Shown in pieces: positions 16,798 to 25,827 of a DNA stretch of 64,000 nt. Source of the stretch: JOPF136 sp963773835 (GTDB lineage: Bacteria; Acidobacteriota; Terriglobia; Acidiferrales; UBA7541); assembly GCA_963773835.1 (NCBI GenBank), contig CAVZCQ010000001.1:248001-312000 (forward strand), read 5' to 3'. Positions within the stretch are counted from its first letter, which is position 1. Every line of letters starts with the position of its first letter. The notes beneath the pieces are model-generated. The model was given only the letters and a program-made list of their open reading frames with translations. It was not told where the DNA came from and ran no database searches. The position numbers and the translations under genes were made by a program.

Positions 16798-17205
16798 ATG
16801 GCCGTCAAGGTACTCGACAGCTATGCGCTTCTGACCTTTTTCCAAGACGAATCCGGGGCGGAAGAGGTGGAAAAGCTGCTGGCCAAGGCTGAGGCCGGCA
16901 CCCACACGTTATTGTTGTCGGTCGTGAATTGGGGCGAAGTCTACTACAACACGATGCGCAGGATTTCAGAGCCGGCAGCAGAGGAGAAGGCGAGGGAGAT
17001 TGCCTCACTCCCGATTGAGCTCGTGCCCGTGGGGACCGATCTGGAACTGGTGCGCCAGGCGGCGATGTACAAGGCGAAGAAGAAGCTCCCGTACGCAGAC
17101 GCATTTGCCGCCGCGCTGGCCAAGCTCCGCGACGCCGAGCTCGTGACCGGCGACCCGGACTTCAAACAGGTGGAAGATGAGATCAAGATTCTCTGGCTGA
17201 AATGA
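16798..17205 (+). CDS. vapC: VapC-family PIN-domain toxin
   Basis: The 135-residue protein is a full PIN domain with the acidic residues in place: VLDSYALLTFF (first Asp), NWGEVYYN (Glu), PYADAFAAALA (third Asp) and LVTGDPDFK (fourth Asp). VapC toxins are Mg-dependent ribonucleases that cut tRNA or rRNA in the cytoplasm. It starts three bases after the antitoxin stop, forming a two-gene toxin-antitoxin operon. The gene downstream (der) is convergent. Confidence 0.92.
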   Translation: MAVKVLDSYALLTFFQDESGAEEVEKLLAKAEAGTHTLLLSVVNWGEVYYNTMRRISEPAAEEKAREIASLPIELVPVGTDLELVRQAAMYKAKKKLPYADAFAAALAKLRDAELVTGDPDFKQVEDEIKILWLK

Positions 17206-17236
17206 GCGGAGGTCCGCGCATAGCCCGTGCCTGCTG

Positions 17237-18589
17237 CTACTTATCGCGTTTGCGCTGGCGCTGGAGGAAGCGGATGGGTGTGCCGGTGAAGTCGAAACTG
17301 GCGCGGAGGCGATTCTCGAGGAAGCGCTCGTAGCTGAAGTGCAGCGGCTTCCTCTGGTTGGTGAACAGCACAAACGAGGGCGGCTCCGCCGACGCCTGTG
17401 TGAGATAGAGGATTTTCACGCGCTGCGCGCCGGGGACGGTGCCGCGGTCGAGGTCGGTGGTTTTCAGCCAGCGGTTCAGCTCGCCGGTAGAGATTCTCTT
17501 GCGCCGCGACTGGTTCGCTTTCTCGATCAGCGCGTACAGCTTTCCGATGTGCTGGCCGGAAATAGCGGAGAGAAACACGACGGGAGCGTAGGCGAGGAAT
17601 TTCAATTTCGTGCGGATCAGCTTTTCGAACTGCTCACGGAGCCCGGCCGGTGTCGTTTTTTCCGCCATTTTCTCGGCGGCCAGCTTCAGCGACAAATCCC
17701 ATTTGTTCAGGACGAGAATCAGTGCGCAGCCGGAGCGGGCGGCGAGTTCGGCAATGGAAGCATCCTGCGAGGTGACTCCCTCGGCGCCGTCGAGCACCAG
17801 CAGTGCCACGTCCGCCTGCTCTAGATTCCTGCGCGCCATCACCACGCTCAGTTTCTCCGCCAGCAGTTTGGTTTTGGCTTTGCGGCGAATCCCCGCGGTA
17901 TCCACGAACTGATAGACGATGCCATTGTGCTCGACGCGCGTATCCACGGCGTCGCGGGTAGTGCCGGGTTCGGGGGAGACGATGGCGCGCTCTTCTCCCG
18001 CCAGCCGGTTGAGCAGCGTGGATTTCCCGACGTTGGGCCGTCCGATGATGGCCACGCGCACGGCCCGCGGCGCTTCCTCTGCCTCCGCGCGCGGGAAATC
18101 GCGCGTGATTTCGTCCAGCAAGTCGTCCACGCCGTAGCCGTGCTCGGCGGAAATGCCCACCACGCGTCCGCCCAGCGAGTAGAAATCCGCGGCGAGCGCG
18201 GCGTGCGCCGCCGTGTCCACTTTGTTCGCGGCGATAATCAGCGGTTTGCCGGTGCGGCGGAGGAGCTGAGCCAGTTCCGCGTCGAGCGGCTGCACTCCGG
18301 CGCGCGCGTCCACCACCAGCACGAGCACCGCCGCGCGTTCCATGGCCACGCGTGCCTGCCGGAAAATCTCCGCGGGGATACCCGCCTTTTCATCGGGCAG
18401 CAGGCCGCCCGTATCCACCAACTCGAAGGCGCGCCCGTTCCAGTGCGCGGTACCGTAGATGCGGTCGCGGGTGATTCCGGGCTCGTTGGTGACGATGGAG
18501 CGGCGGCTCTCGGTCAGCCGGTTGAAGAGCGTGGATTTGCCCACGTTCGGCCGGCCCAGAATCACCACCGATAGAAGTTGGACGCCCAT
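17237..18589 (-). CDS. der: Ribosome-assembly GTPase Der (EngA)
   Basis: The 450-residue protein has two tandem G domains. The first begins VVILGRPNVGKSTLFNRL with DTGGLLPDE and NKVD; the second begins VAIIGRPNVGKSTLLNRL with DTAGIRRKAK and NKWD. A C-terminal KH-like domain ends LHFSYERFLENRLR with the terminal GTPIRF motif. Der binds 50S precursors and is essential for large-subunit maturation in most bacteria. Confidence 0.97.
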   Translation of the reverse strand: MGVQLLSVVILGRPNVGKSTLFNRLTESRRSIVTNEPGITRDRIYGTAHWNGRAFELVDTGGLLPDEKAGIPAEIFRQARVAMERAAVLVLVVDARAGVQPLDAELAQLLRRTGKPLIIAANKVDTAAHAALAADFYSLGGRVVGISAEHGYGVDDLLDEITRDFPRAEAEEAPRAVRVAIIGRPNVGKSTLLNRLAGEERAIVSPEPGTTRDAVDTRVEHNGIVYQFVDTAGIRRKAKTKLLAEKLSVVMARRNLEQADVALLVLDGAEGVTSQDASIAELAARSGCALILVLNKWDLSLKLAAEKMAEKTTPAGLREQFEKLIRTKLKFLAYAPVVFLSAISGQHIGKLYALIEKANQSRRKRISTGELNRWLKTTDLDRGTVPGAQRVKILYLTQASAEPPSFVLFTNQRKPLHFSYERFLENRLRASFDFTGTPIRFLQRQRKRDK

Positions 18590-18864
18590 TCGATTTGAAC
18601 TCCCCGCGAACCAGCCCGCGCATGCCCGCAGGCACGGGTGGAGCGGACGAAAGACCGGGGGTACGCCCTTCCTGCGTCAGGGCAGGCCGGGGCTACCGAG
18701 CGATCCAGCGTTCGCGCGGGGGCGCAACAGTGTAGCTCGCCCGCACTCCGCGCGCTCGATTTCGGCGCCGGGGGCCGGCCGGCTGCTCACGTCCCGCACC
18801 GCAGGGACGGGATATACTGCGTCGCGCGCGGGCTGAAAGATACAGGGCTCGGGGTGCGTATTAG

Positions 18865-19482
18865 ATGACGGGGAAAGGGAAACCCGAGGGCATGGGCGGA
18901 GAAGACCTGGCGGCGACGGTAGCGCGCGCCCGGGCCGGTGACCGCGAGGCCTGGGGCGAGCTCTACAAGCAATTTGCAGAGCCGCTCTTCCGCTTCTGCC
19001 GCCGCGTGCTCCCCACGCGCGAAGACGCGGAGGACGCGGCCATGGATGTGTTCGTGAAGCTGCGCAGCAAACTCGGACAGTACGACCCGGAGCGGCCCTT
19101 CACGTCCTGGCTCTACAGGGTCGCCGCGAACCACTGCTGGGACCTGCTGCGCCGGCGCAAAGTCCGGCAGGATCTGGAATCCGAGGACTCCGAGACGCTG
19201 CCGCTGGAGCATCCCGACCCCGGGCAGCTCGACCAGATGATTTCCCAGCAGACCGGCAATGGGGTGCGCCAGGCGCTGGCCCAGCTTCCCGACCGTGCGC
19301 GCATGGCGCTGGTGCTGCGCTATTACGCCGAGATGAGCTACGACGAGATTGCGGAAGCCCTGGGACTCCGCCGCGCGTTCGTTGGCGTGGTGCTGCTGCG
19401 TGCGCGCCATGAACTGCGCGCGGCGCTCGTCCAGGGCGCGAACGCCCCGCCGGCAACGGCGAGCGCGCGAGGTGGGCGATGA
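18865..19482 (+). CDS. ECF-family RNA polymerase sigma factor
   Basis: The 205-residue protein has sigma region 2 (LYKQFAEPLFRFCRRVL, AEDAAMDVFVKL, TSWLYRVAANHCWDLLRRRK) and region 4 (ALAQLPDRARMALVLRYYAE, SYDEIAEALGLRRAFVGVVL). It lacks region 3 and so is an extracytoplasmic-function sigma. Its stop overlaps the start of the next gene (ATGA), which encodes a zinc-finger anti-sigma domain fused to membrane and bactofilin parts. That protein is therefore the expected anti-sigma partner, and the pair should respond to envelope conditions. Confidence 0.92.
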   Translation: MTGKGKPEGMGGEDLAATVARARAGDREAWGELYKQFAEPLFRFCRRVLPTREDAEDAAMDVFVKLRSKLGQYDPERPFTSWLYRVAANHCWDLLRRRKVRQDLESEDSETLPLEHPDPGQLDQMISQQTGNGVRQALAQLPDRARMALVLRYYAEMSYDEIAEALGLRRAFVGVVLLRARHELRAALVQGANAPPATASARGGR

Positions 19483-21155
19483 GCACGAGGGAGCCCGTAA
19501 ACCCTGCGAATCACCTGGACGAAGTTACCGGCCTTCTCTATATCGAGAGCCAGCTCGAGGCCGCGGCCGCGCGTGAAGCGGTGGCGCATCTGGAGCAGTG
19601 TTCCGCCTGCCGCCTGTTGCTGGACACGCTGAAGCGGGAGTCGCTGCTGCTGCGCCAGGCGCTCGCGGAACAGGACGAACCCCTTCCGGCGCGCCTCGCC
19701 GTACCCCGCATCTCCGAGGGTCTTTCCTGGGGATGGCTGATCGCCTTCGGGCTGGCGACGGCGGGGCTGTACACCTTTTGGAACGCTTACGTGTCGCCCT
19801 GGATGGATGGCCTCCAGCAGTCCGGGTTCGGCGGCCAATTTTTCTTTACCTGGCTCATGCTCAATGGAGCCTTCTGGAAAGGATGGAACGATATGCTGCA
19901 ATTCCTGGTCTTGGGTTCGCTCGTGGTTGTGACATCCCTGCTGCTGTTCCTGTTCCGCAGGAATTTGCGCCGGATGTCCTCCCTTTCCATCTTTCTTGGC
20001 GCTCTGCTGCTCCCTGTGCTGGTGCATGCGCCCGCGGCGCAGGCGGCGGAATTCGTCAAAACGAATTCGGGCTACGAAGTTCCGGCGGGAGAGACGCGGC
20101 ATACCGATCTCTTCGTGCTTTCTTCCGCGGTGCGCATTGACGGCACGATCGACGGCGACCTGTTCTGCATGTGTCATACGTTGACGATCGAAGGCCACGT
20201 GACCGGCGACGTCTTTGCCTTCGCCAATACCGTGTTCATCACCGGAAAGGTGGACGGAAACGTGCGCACGTTCAACGAAAATCTCACCCTGGAAGGGCAC
20301 GTCGAGCGAAACGTGATGAGCTTTGTTGAACACTTCCAGATGACCCCTCGTTCCGATGTGAAAGGAAGCGCCACTCTGTTTGTCGCGAATATGCGGTTGG
20401 ACGGTCCGATCGGCCGGGGCCTCACCGCATTCGTCGGCGACGGAACCATCAACGCTCCCATCGACGGGGATGTTCTCGTTTACGGTGGCAGAGGACACCA
20501 CGGGCCTTTGCAGGTGACTTCCCAGGCCGACATCAAAGGCAGTTTCCGCTTCAAAGGCCACAAGCGTCCGGAGATATCCTCGCAAGCGCGGCTGGCCAGC
20601 GCCCCGCAGATCGAGATCGTCCCCGAGGTCCCGGAGTATCAACAGGGCCGCAATTATCGGTACAACGCGTTTATCTGGGGCATCGCCTTCGTGGTGGGCC
20701 TGTTCTTCATCTCCGTGGCCCCCGGAGTGGTGCAGGAAACCTCGCGGGAGGTAGCCAGGATTGGCCTGCCGCTGGGGATGGGTCTGGTGGGCTTTATCGT
20801 CCTGCCCGTCGCTGCGGTGCTCGCATGCATCACCGTCGTTGGTCTGGGTCTGGGGGTATCCGCACTGTTCCTCTGGCTCTTCCTGGTGTTCTTTGGGCAG
20901 GTGTTTGCGGCCGTGTGGCTGGGAGAGGCCATGCTCGGGGTCACTCAGGGAACCTGGCCCATGACCGGACGCCTGGCGCTCGGCTTGCTCATCCTGCGGC
21001 TCGGCGCGCTGATCCCGTTCCTGGGCTTCTGGGTGAGGTTCCTATCGTGTTTGCTGGGAATAGGCGCGCTCGCCCTGGTGGCTTACCACCACATGCAGCA
21101 TCGGGCGACGCCACCGCAGGCCGCGCCCGTTTTGCCGGCGGCGCCGGCCGCATGA
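19479..21155 (+). CDS. Anti-sigma zinc-finger / bactofilin-like membrane fusion protein
   Basis: The 558-residue protein combines several parts. Residues 1-60 hold a zf-HC2 anti-sigma motif (HLEQCSACRLLLDTL, with the preceding His). Three membrane segments lie between about 85 and 190. A polymer-forming, bactofilin-like beta-helix follows at about 200-370 with repeated turns such as RIDGTIDGDLFCM, IEGHVTGDVFAF, ITGKVDGNVRTF and LEGHVERNVMSF. Four to five further membrane segments follow (from IWGIAFVVGLFFISVAP). The N-terminal domain should hold the cosynthesised ECF sigma at the membrane; the beta-helix would be outside if the three segments are all spanning. How a signal passes between the parts is not known. 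Confidence 0.85.
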   Translation: MSTREPVNPANHLDEVTGLLYIESQLEAAAAREAVAHLEQCSACRLLLDTLKRESLLLRQALAEQDEPLPARLAVPRISEGLSWGWLIAFGLATAGLYTFWNAYVSPWMDGLQQSGFGGQFFFTWLMLNGAFWKGWNDMLQFLVLGSLVVVTSLLLFLFRRNLRRMSSLSIFLGALLLPVLVHAPAAQAAEFVKTNSGYEVPAGETRHTDLFVLSSAVRIDGTIDGDLFCMCHTLTIEGHVTGDVFAFANTVFITGKVDGNVRTFNENLTLEGHVERNVMSFVEHFQMTPRSDVKGSATLFVANMRLDGPIGRGLTAFVGDGTINAPIDGDVLVYGGRGHHGPLQVTSQADIKGSFRFKGHKRPEISSQARLASAPQIEIVPEVPEYQQGRNYRYNAFIWGIAFVVGLFFISVAPGVVQETSREVARIGLPLGMGLVGFIVLPVAAVLACITVVGLGLGVSALFLWLFLVFFGQVFAAVWLGEAMLGVTQGTWPMTGRLALGLLILRLGALIPFLGFWVRFLSCLLGIGALALVAYHHMQHRATPPQAAPVLPAAPAA

Positions 21156-21179
21156 TGCGACGCCGCCTCCCGCGCAGCC

Positions 21180-22382
21180 TCAGTGGATGATGGCGAGCTT
21201 CCTCGCTACGCGGCCGAGGATGTCGAGAGCCTTTTCCAGGTCTTTGCGCGTGTGCGTCGCGGTGACGATGGCGCGCAGCCGCGCTTTCCCCTCCGGCACC
21301 GTGGGGAAGCCGACTGCCGGTGCGAACACGCCGGCTTTGAACAGCTCCGCTGAGAGTTCATAGGCCTTCGCCGCGTCACCCACCAGGATCGGCGAGATCG
21401 GCGTCTCGCTCGCGCTCGGCGGAAAGCCCTGCTGCGACAGTCCTTTCTGAAAATACCGCGTATTCTCCCAGAGTTTTTCCACCAGTTCCGCGCCCGGCCG
21501 CGAAGCCAGCAGAGTAAAGGCCGCCTGGCAGGTGGCCGTCACCGAAGGCGGATGCGAGGTGGAAAACAGGAACGGGCGTGCGCGATGGTACAGAAATTCG
21601 ACGAGGTCGCGCGTGCCGCACACGTACCCGCCCATCGCCCCTACCGCTTTGCTCAGCGTGCCCACCTGGATATCCACGCGGCCGTGGCAGCCCAGGTGGT
21701 CCACCGAGCCCCGGCCGTTGCGCCCCAGCACTCCGGAGGCGTGCGCATCGTCCACCATCATGATGCAGCCGTAGCGCTCCGCCAGGTCGCACAGCGCCGG
21801 CAGCGGAGCCACGTCGCCGTCCATACTGAATACGCCGTCGGTGATCAGCAGTTTGTGTCCGGGCCAGGCTTTCGTTTCTTCGCAAATTTTGGCACAGTCC
21901 GCCGTGTCTTTGTGTTTGAACACGCGGATGGCCGCCTTCGACAGCCGGCAGCCGTCGATGATGGAAGCATGGTTCAGCTCGTCGGAGATGATCAGGTCGT
22001 CTTTGCCCAGAATCGCCGCCACCGTCCCCGCATTGGCCGTAAACCCGGACTGAAACACCACGCACGCCTCGGTATGTTTGAATTTCGCGATCTGCCTTTC
22101 CAGGTCCATGTGGATGCGCATGGTCCCGGAAATCGTGCGCACGGCCCCCGCGCCCACCCCGTATTTCCGGATGGCGGCGAGCGCCGCGGCGCGGAGCCGT
22201 GGATGGCTGGCCAGGCCCAGATAATTGTTCGAACTGAGGTTGATCACTTTCTTTCCGTCGAAGGTGGCTACCGGCTTCTGTTCCCCCGCCAGCACGCGCA
22301 GGTGGAAGTAGCGATGCTGCTTTTTCAGCTCTTCGAGAGCGGTTCCGAGGTAGGCGAGCTGCGGGCGCGCTGCATTCGGCAT
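21180..22382 (-). CDS. kbl: Glycine C-acetyltransferase (2-amino-3-ketobutyrate CoA ligase)
   Basis: The 400-residue protein is an alpha-oxoamine synthase: NLSSNNYLGLASHPRL, GVGAGAVRTISGTMRIHMDL, FQSGFTANAGT, DELNHASIIDG, MMVDDAHASGVLG and the PLP-lysine block GTLSKAVGAMGGYV. It converts 2-amino-3-ketobutyrate and CoA into glycine and acetyl-CoA. The gene lies 114 bases downstream of tdh, which makes its substrate, so the two form the threonine-to-glycine pathway. This context separates it from the paralogous KAS-type synthases. Confidence 0.93.
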   Translation of the reverse strand: MPNAARPQLAYLGTALEELKKQHRYFHLRVLAGEQKPVATFDGKKVINLSSNNYLGLASHPRLRAAALAAIRKYGVGAGAVRTISGTMRIHMDLERQIAKFKHTEACVVFQSGFTANAGTVAAILGKDDLIISDELNHASIIDGCRLSKAAIRVFKHKDTADCAKICEETKAWPGHKLLITDGVFSMDGDVAPLPALCDLAERYGCIMMVDDAHASGVLGRNGRGSVDHLGCHGRVDIQVGTLSKAVGAMGGYVCGTRDLVEFLYHRARPFLFSTSHPPSVTATCQAAFTLLASRPGAELVEKLWENTRYFQKGLSQQGFPPSASETPISPILVGDAAKAYELSAELFKAGVFAPAVGFPTVPEGKARLRAIVTATHTRKDLEKALDILGRVARKLAIIH

Positions 22383-22496
22383 GGTTCCTCCGCGTGTCCG
22401 GGCGAGTGGGACAGCCCAGCCATTATAGGCTGGCCCGATGGGTGGAAATCGTCGGAAGCGGCGCGCTCGTCGGGCGGGAAACCGCGGGCGCGCGAA

Positions 22497-23552
22497 TCAC
22501 TCCGCGCCGTTGGGCAGCAGCAAAACCTTTCCCGCCGCGCCCTGCTCGAGCAACTGAAACGCGCGCGCGTAGTCTCCCAGCCGCATCCGTTCTTTGAACA
22601 GGGGCTCGAGGTTCAGGCGCCGGTCGCGGAGCAACGCGTCCATCTGGAGCCAGGTCTCGAACATGCGCCGCCCGTAGATTCCCAGCACGGTAGCGCCCTT
22701 GAAGATCACATCGTTGAGCAAATCCAGCGTCACCGGCTCCGAAGGAATCCCCAGCAGCGACGCCCGCCCGCCGGGCCGCAGCATGCGTAATCCCGCGCGA
22801 ATCGCCGCGGGATTGCCGCTCATTTCCAGCAGCACGTCCACGCCCGCGCCGTTGGTCTCCGCCAGGACGCGCTTCGCCGTGTCGGTTTCTCTCGGGTCCA
22901 AAACCAGATCCGCGCCCATCTCACGGGCCAGTTTTTCACGGTGCGGCGAGATTTCCGTTGCGTAGAGCGTCGAGCAGCCACACGCCTTCGCCACCGCGAT
23001 GCTCATCAGCCCGATGGGGCCGCAGCCCGTGACCGCCACAGTGCAGCCCGCGATCGGCCCCGCCAGCACGGAGTGGACCGCGTTGCCCAGCGGGTCCATG
23101 ATCGCGGCGTAGTGATCGGGAATCGCGGGGTCGAGCTTCCATACGTTTGTCGCCGGGATGCGCACAAATTCAGCGAAGCAACCGTCCTGATCAATTCCCA
23201 GGATGCGCACGTTCTGGCACAGGTGCGGCTGGCCCGCGCGGCAGGGACGGCAATGCCGGCAGGCCACGTGCATTTCCGCGGTCACGCGATCGCCGCGGCG
23301 GAATTCGGTCACGCCTTCGCCCACCGATTCCACAACGCCGCAGAATTCATGGCCGAACGTCAGCGGAGGATGCAGCCGCGAAGCGGACCATGCGTCCCAG
23401 TGGTAGATGTGGAGGTCGGTGCCGCAGATGGACGCGGCACGCACGCGGACTAGAACTTCTCCCGGACGCGTCGCAGGTACTTCGACGCTTTCAATCTGCG
23501 CGCCCGGCTCGGCACGCGGCTTCCGGAGAGCCTGCATCGTCGCAATCGTCAT
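22497..23552 (-). CDS. tdh: L-threonine 3-dehydrogenase
   Basis: The 351-residue zinc-dependent medium-chain dehydrogenase shows SICGTDLHIYHWDAW (catalytic Cys and the TDH-type His-Trp), FGHEFCGVVESVGEG, structural-zinc cysteines in HVACRHCRPCRAGQPHLC, and the nucleotide-binding GCGPIGLMSIAVAKACG. It oxidises L-threonine with NAD to 2-amino-3-ketobutyrate. The start MTIATMQ at 23552 was chosen over a longer frame because the family begins close to this point. kbl follows on the same strand. Confidence 0.93.
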   Translation of the reverse strand: MTIATMQALRKPRAEPGAQIESVEVPATRPGEVLVRVRAASICGTDLHIYHWDAWSASRLHPPLTFGHEFCGVVESVGEGVTEFRRGDRVTAEMHVACRHCRPCRAGQPHLCQNVRILGIDQDGCFAEFVRIPATNVWKLDPAIPDHYAAIMDPLGNAVHSVLAGPIAGCTVAVTGCGPIGLMSIAVAKACGCSTLYATEISPHREKLAREMGADLVLDPRETDTAKRVLAETNGAGVDVLLEMSGNPAAIRAGLRMLRPGGRASLLGIPSEPVTLDLLNDVIFKGATVLGIYGRRMFETWLQMDALLRDRRLNLEPLFKERMRLGDYARAFQLLEQGAAGKVLLLPNGAE

Positions 23553-23723
23553 CGAGCTCCGGGGCCCAGGCCCGATGAAGGATGCTAGCACAGGTGGCAC
23601 AGGCTTTCAGCGTGCGCGCCTTTCCCGCACCGCACGCGCATCTTTTTCGCTACAATCCCCCGGCCTCGCGCCGCGCATCTCAATGCCATTGGCGCCGCGC
23701 GGGCCGCGGGAGGGACGATCTCG

Positions 23724-25073
23724 ATGGGGTTCGGCGAACGGCTGGGTGAAATCCGCGCGGGATTCCATTCCTCCTTCTGGATTGCCAACTTCACGGAACT
23801 CTTCGAACGCCTCGCCTATTACGGCACCACCGCGGTGCTGGCCATTTACCTGAACGAGCAGCTCCATTTTTCTTCCGAGCTCACCGGCTGGCTGATGGGC
23901 ACCTTCGGCTTTGTGGTCTGGTTCCTTCCGGTGCTCGGCGGAACTCTCGCGGACCGCTTCGGCTTCCGCCGCGCGCTGCTGTTCGCCTATCTGGTGATGA
24001 CCATCGGTTACTTCCTGCTCGGTTCGCTCTCCGCTCCCTGGATGCAGTCCGTCCGTCAGGCGCTGGGCGACAAATGGCTCGTGCTGGCCATCCTGATGAT
24101 TCCCGCGCTCGGGCCCGCCGTGGTCAAACCCTGCGTGGCCGGCACCACCGCCCGCTCCTCCTCGGAAAACGTCCGCTCCATGGGCTACTCCATCTACTAC
24201 ACCATCGTCAACGTCGGCGGCACACTGGGCCCCATCGTGGCCTGGCTGGTGAGCGAAAAGCTTGGCTGGGGCATCGAAAACGTTTTCCGCGTCTGTTCGC
24301 TCAGCGTCTTCCTGATGTTTTGGTTCACCCTGTTTTTCTTCCACGAGACGGGCGTCGAATCCCGCGCCCAGGTGGCCAGCATCGCCGCCGCTCTCCGCAA
24401 CATGGTCACTGTCCTCGGCAATTTCCGTTTTGTCTTATTCCTGCTGATTTTTTCCGGCTACTGGGTCGTCTTCTGGCAGGAGTTCATCGGCGCCCCGCTC
24501 TTCATCCACAAATACGTCAGCGCCAGCGCCCCCGTCGCGCTATTGCTCTCGACCGATGCCGCCACGGTCATTTGTTTCCAGATTCTGGTGAGCTACCTGA
24601 CCCGGCGTATTCCCGCCATTCCCGCCATTTCGCTGGGCATCCTGATTTCCAGCCTTTGTTGGATCATTCTGGCCGTGCATCCCGCCTCGCCCGCGCTCGC
24701 GGCCGCCGTCGGTTCGGTTTTCGGGGTGTTCGGTTGGCGCGTAAGCGTGGACCCGGTGGCGCCGATGTTTGTTCTGACCCTCTTCGTGCTCGCCCTGGGG
24801 GAAATCACGCAATCCCCGCGCTACTACGAATACGTCTCCCGGCTCGCGCCGCCGGGACGCGAAGGCCTGTTCATGGGCTACGCCTTTCTTCCCATCGCTA
24901 TCGGTTACTTCATTGGGGGAATTCTGGGCGGCAGCCTGCTCCACTATTTCGGCGAGGTGCTCCACCAGCCGCAGCGCATGTGGTGGGTGGTCAGCGGCAT
25001 TGGTGTGGCCACAACTCTCCTCATGCTCCTCTACGACCGGTTCGTCAAACCGCCCGCCGCAGCCTCTTCCTAG
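23724..25073 (+). CDS. POT-family proton-dependent oligopeptide transporter
   Basis: The 449-residue protein has about twelve to fourteen membrane segments and begins with the POT signature ELFERLAYYGTTAVLAIYL, containing the ExxER-xxYY motif in helix 1. The MFS loop GGTLADRFGFRRALL and PALGPAVVKPCVAGTTAR (the second PTR2 motif region) follow. POT transporters bring in di- and tripeptides with protons at the inner membrane. It is shorter than many bacterial POTs (about 480-500). The threonine operon upstream is divergent. Confidence 0.88.
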   Translation: MGFGERLGEIRAGFHSSFWIANFTELFERLAYYGTTAVLAIYLNEQLHFSSELTGWLMGTFGFVVWFLPVLGGTLADRFGFRRALLFAYLVMTIGYFLLGSLSAPWMQSVRQALGDKWLVLAILMIPALGPAVVKPCVAGTTARSSSENVRSMGYSIYYTIVNVGGTLGPIVAWLVSEKLGWGIENVFRVCSLSVFLMFWFTLFFFHETGVESRAQVASIAAALRNMVTVLGNFRFVLFLLIFSGYWVVFWQEFIGAPLFIHKYVSASAPVALLLSTDAATVICFQILVSYLTRRIPAIPAISLGILISSLCWIILAVHPASPALAAAVGSVFGVFGWRVSVDPVAPMFVLTLFVLALGEITQSPRYYEYVSRLAPPGREGLFMGYAFLPIAIGYFIGGILGGSLLHYFGEVLHQPQRMWWVVSGIGVATTLLMLLYDRFVKPPAAASS

Positions 25074-25253
25074 CTGACATTCTGGGGGCCGGTGTGGTGG
25101 GGGCTGGCGGCGCCTTTAGATTGTCATTCCGAAGCCCGGCGCCTTCGCCGGGCTGAGGAACCTGCTGTTTCCCCCGACTTTTCTTTCACCGTCCCGTCCG
25201 ACTTTTCTTTCTTTCCGGCCTCAAACTTCCAACCTCGAGCCTCCAGAAAAGAC

Positions 25254-25307
25254 AAAACCCCCGGCGGCCCTGCGGCTCCTCAAAAGCGAGCAGCGGGCAC
25301 CGGGGGC
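25254..25307 (-). terminator. Terminator of the HU gene
   Basis: After the HU stop, the minus strand has CCCCCGG and CCGGGGG arms around an inner GC-rich loop, followed by TTTTG and a further T-rich stretch. The position, 28 bases after the stop, supports an intrinsic terminator. Confidence 0.65.
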
Positions 25308-25334
25308 GATATCCCAAGAGCCGAACGTATAGTC

Positions 25335-25634
25335 TTACTTGGCTCCCAGTACGGCGTCCTTGAAGGCCTTGACGGCGAAGATCTTGGCCACTGTCTTGGC
25401 CTTGATCTTGATGGCCTCGCCGGTCTGCGGGTTCCGGCCCATGCGCGCGGCGCGATGCCGCTTCACGCAGCGGCCGATTCCCGGAATGACGAACTTTCCG
25501 GCCGCGCCCTTGCACTCCTTGGCGGCGAGAGCGGCGAGCGCGTCAAAGAATCCGGCTACCGCCTTCTTTTTCATGTCGCACTTCTCGGCCATCGCCGCAA
25601 CGATCTGGCTCTTGCTCATTGGCTTTGCTGCCAT
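25335..25634 (-). CDS. HU-family DNA-binding protein
   Basis: The 99-residue basic protein matches HU/IHF: MSKSQIVAAMAEKCDMKKKA, FFDALAALAAKE, FVIPGIGRCVKRHRAARMG and RNPQTGEAIKIKAKTVAKI (the DNA-intercalating arm with RNPQTG). HU bends and compacts DNA. Two cysteines in the N-terminal half are unusual for HU. It is preceded by a strong promoter and marks the left border of the Rhs cassette region. Confidence 0.93.
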   Translation of the reverse strand: MAAKPMSKSQIVAAMAEKCDMKKKAVAGFFDALAALAAKECKGAAGKFVIPGIGRCVKRHRAARMGRNPQTGEAIKIKAKTVAKIFAVKAFKDAVLGAK

Positions 25635-25719
25635 GGAATTCTCGTCTCCTCTTTAGAAAATGAGTTTGGGGTGATTCCGCTGCCTGGTTGCGTATATCCC
25701 CTGCAACCGAGTACGGCGC

Positions 25720-25748
25720 ACTATAGCCGCCGCACCCGCCTAACGCAA
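25720..25748 (-). promoter_or_regulatory. Promoter of the HU gene
   Basis: On the minus strand TTGCGT (25748-25743), a 17-bp spacer and TATAGT (25725-25720) form a near-consensus sigma70 promoter about 85 bases before the HU ATG. Confidence 0.7.
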
Positions 25749-25770
25749 GGGAAATATCGCGATATCTCCC
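25749..25770. promoter_or_regulatory. 22-bp inverted repeat adjoining the HU promoter
   Basis: GGGAAATATCG-CGATATCTCCC is an almost perfect dyad (one mismatched pair) whose edge touches the -35 element of the HU promoter. It could be an operator for HU or for leftward/rightward transcription at the edge of the Rhs region. No cognate regulator is evident. Confidence 0.4.
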
Positions 25771-25827
25771 AGCAACAGATTTTTATAGTTCGGTTCAGGG
25801 CTCATCGCGGCCTCCAAGGTAGTCGTA

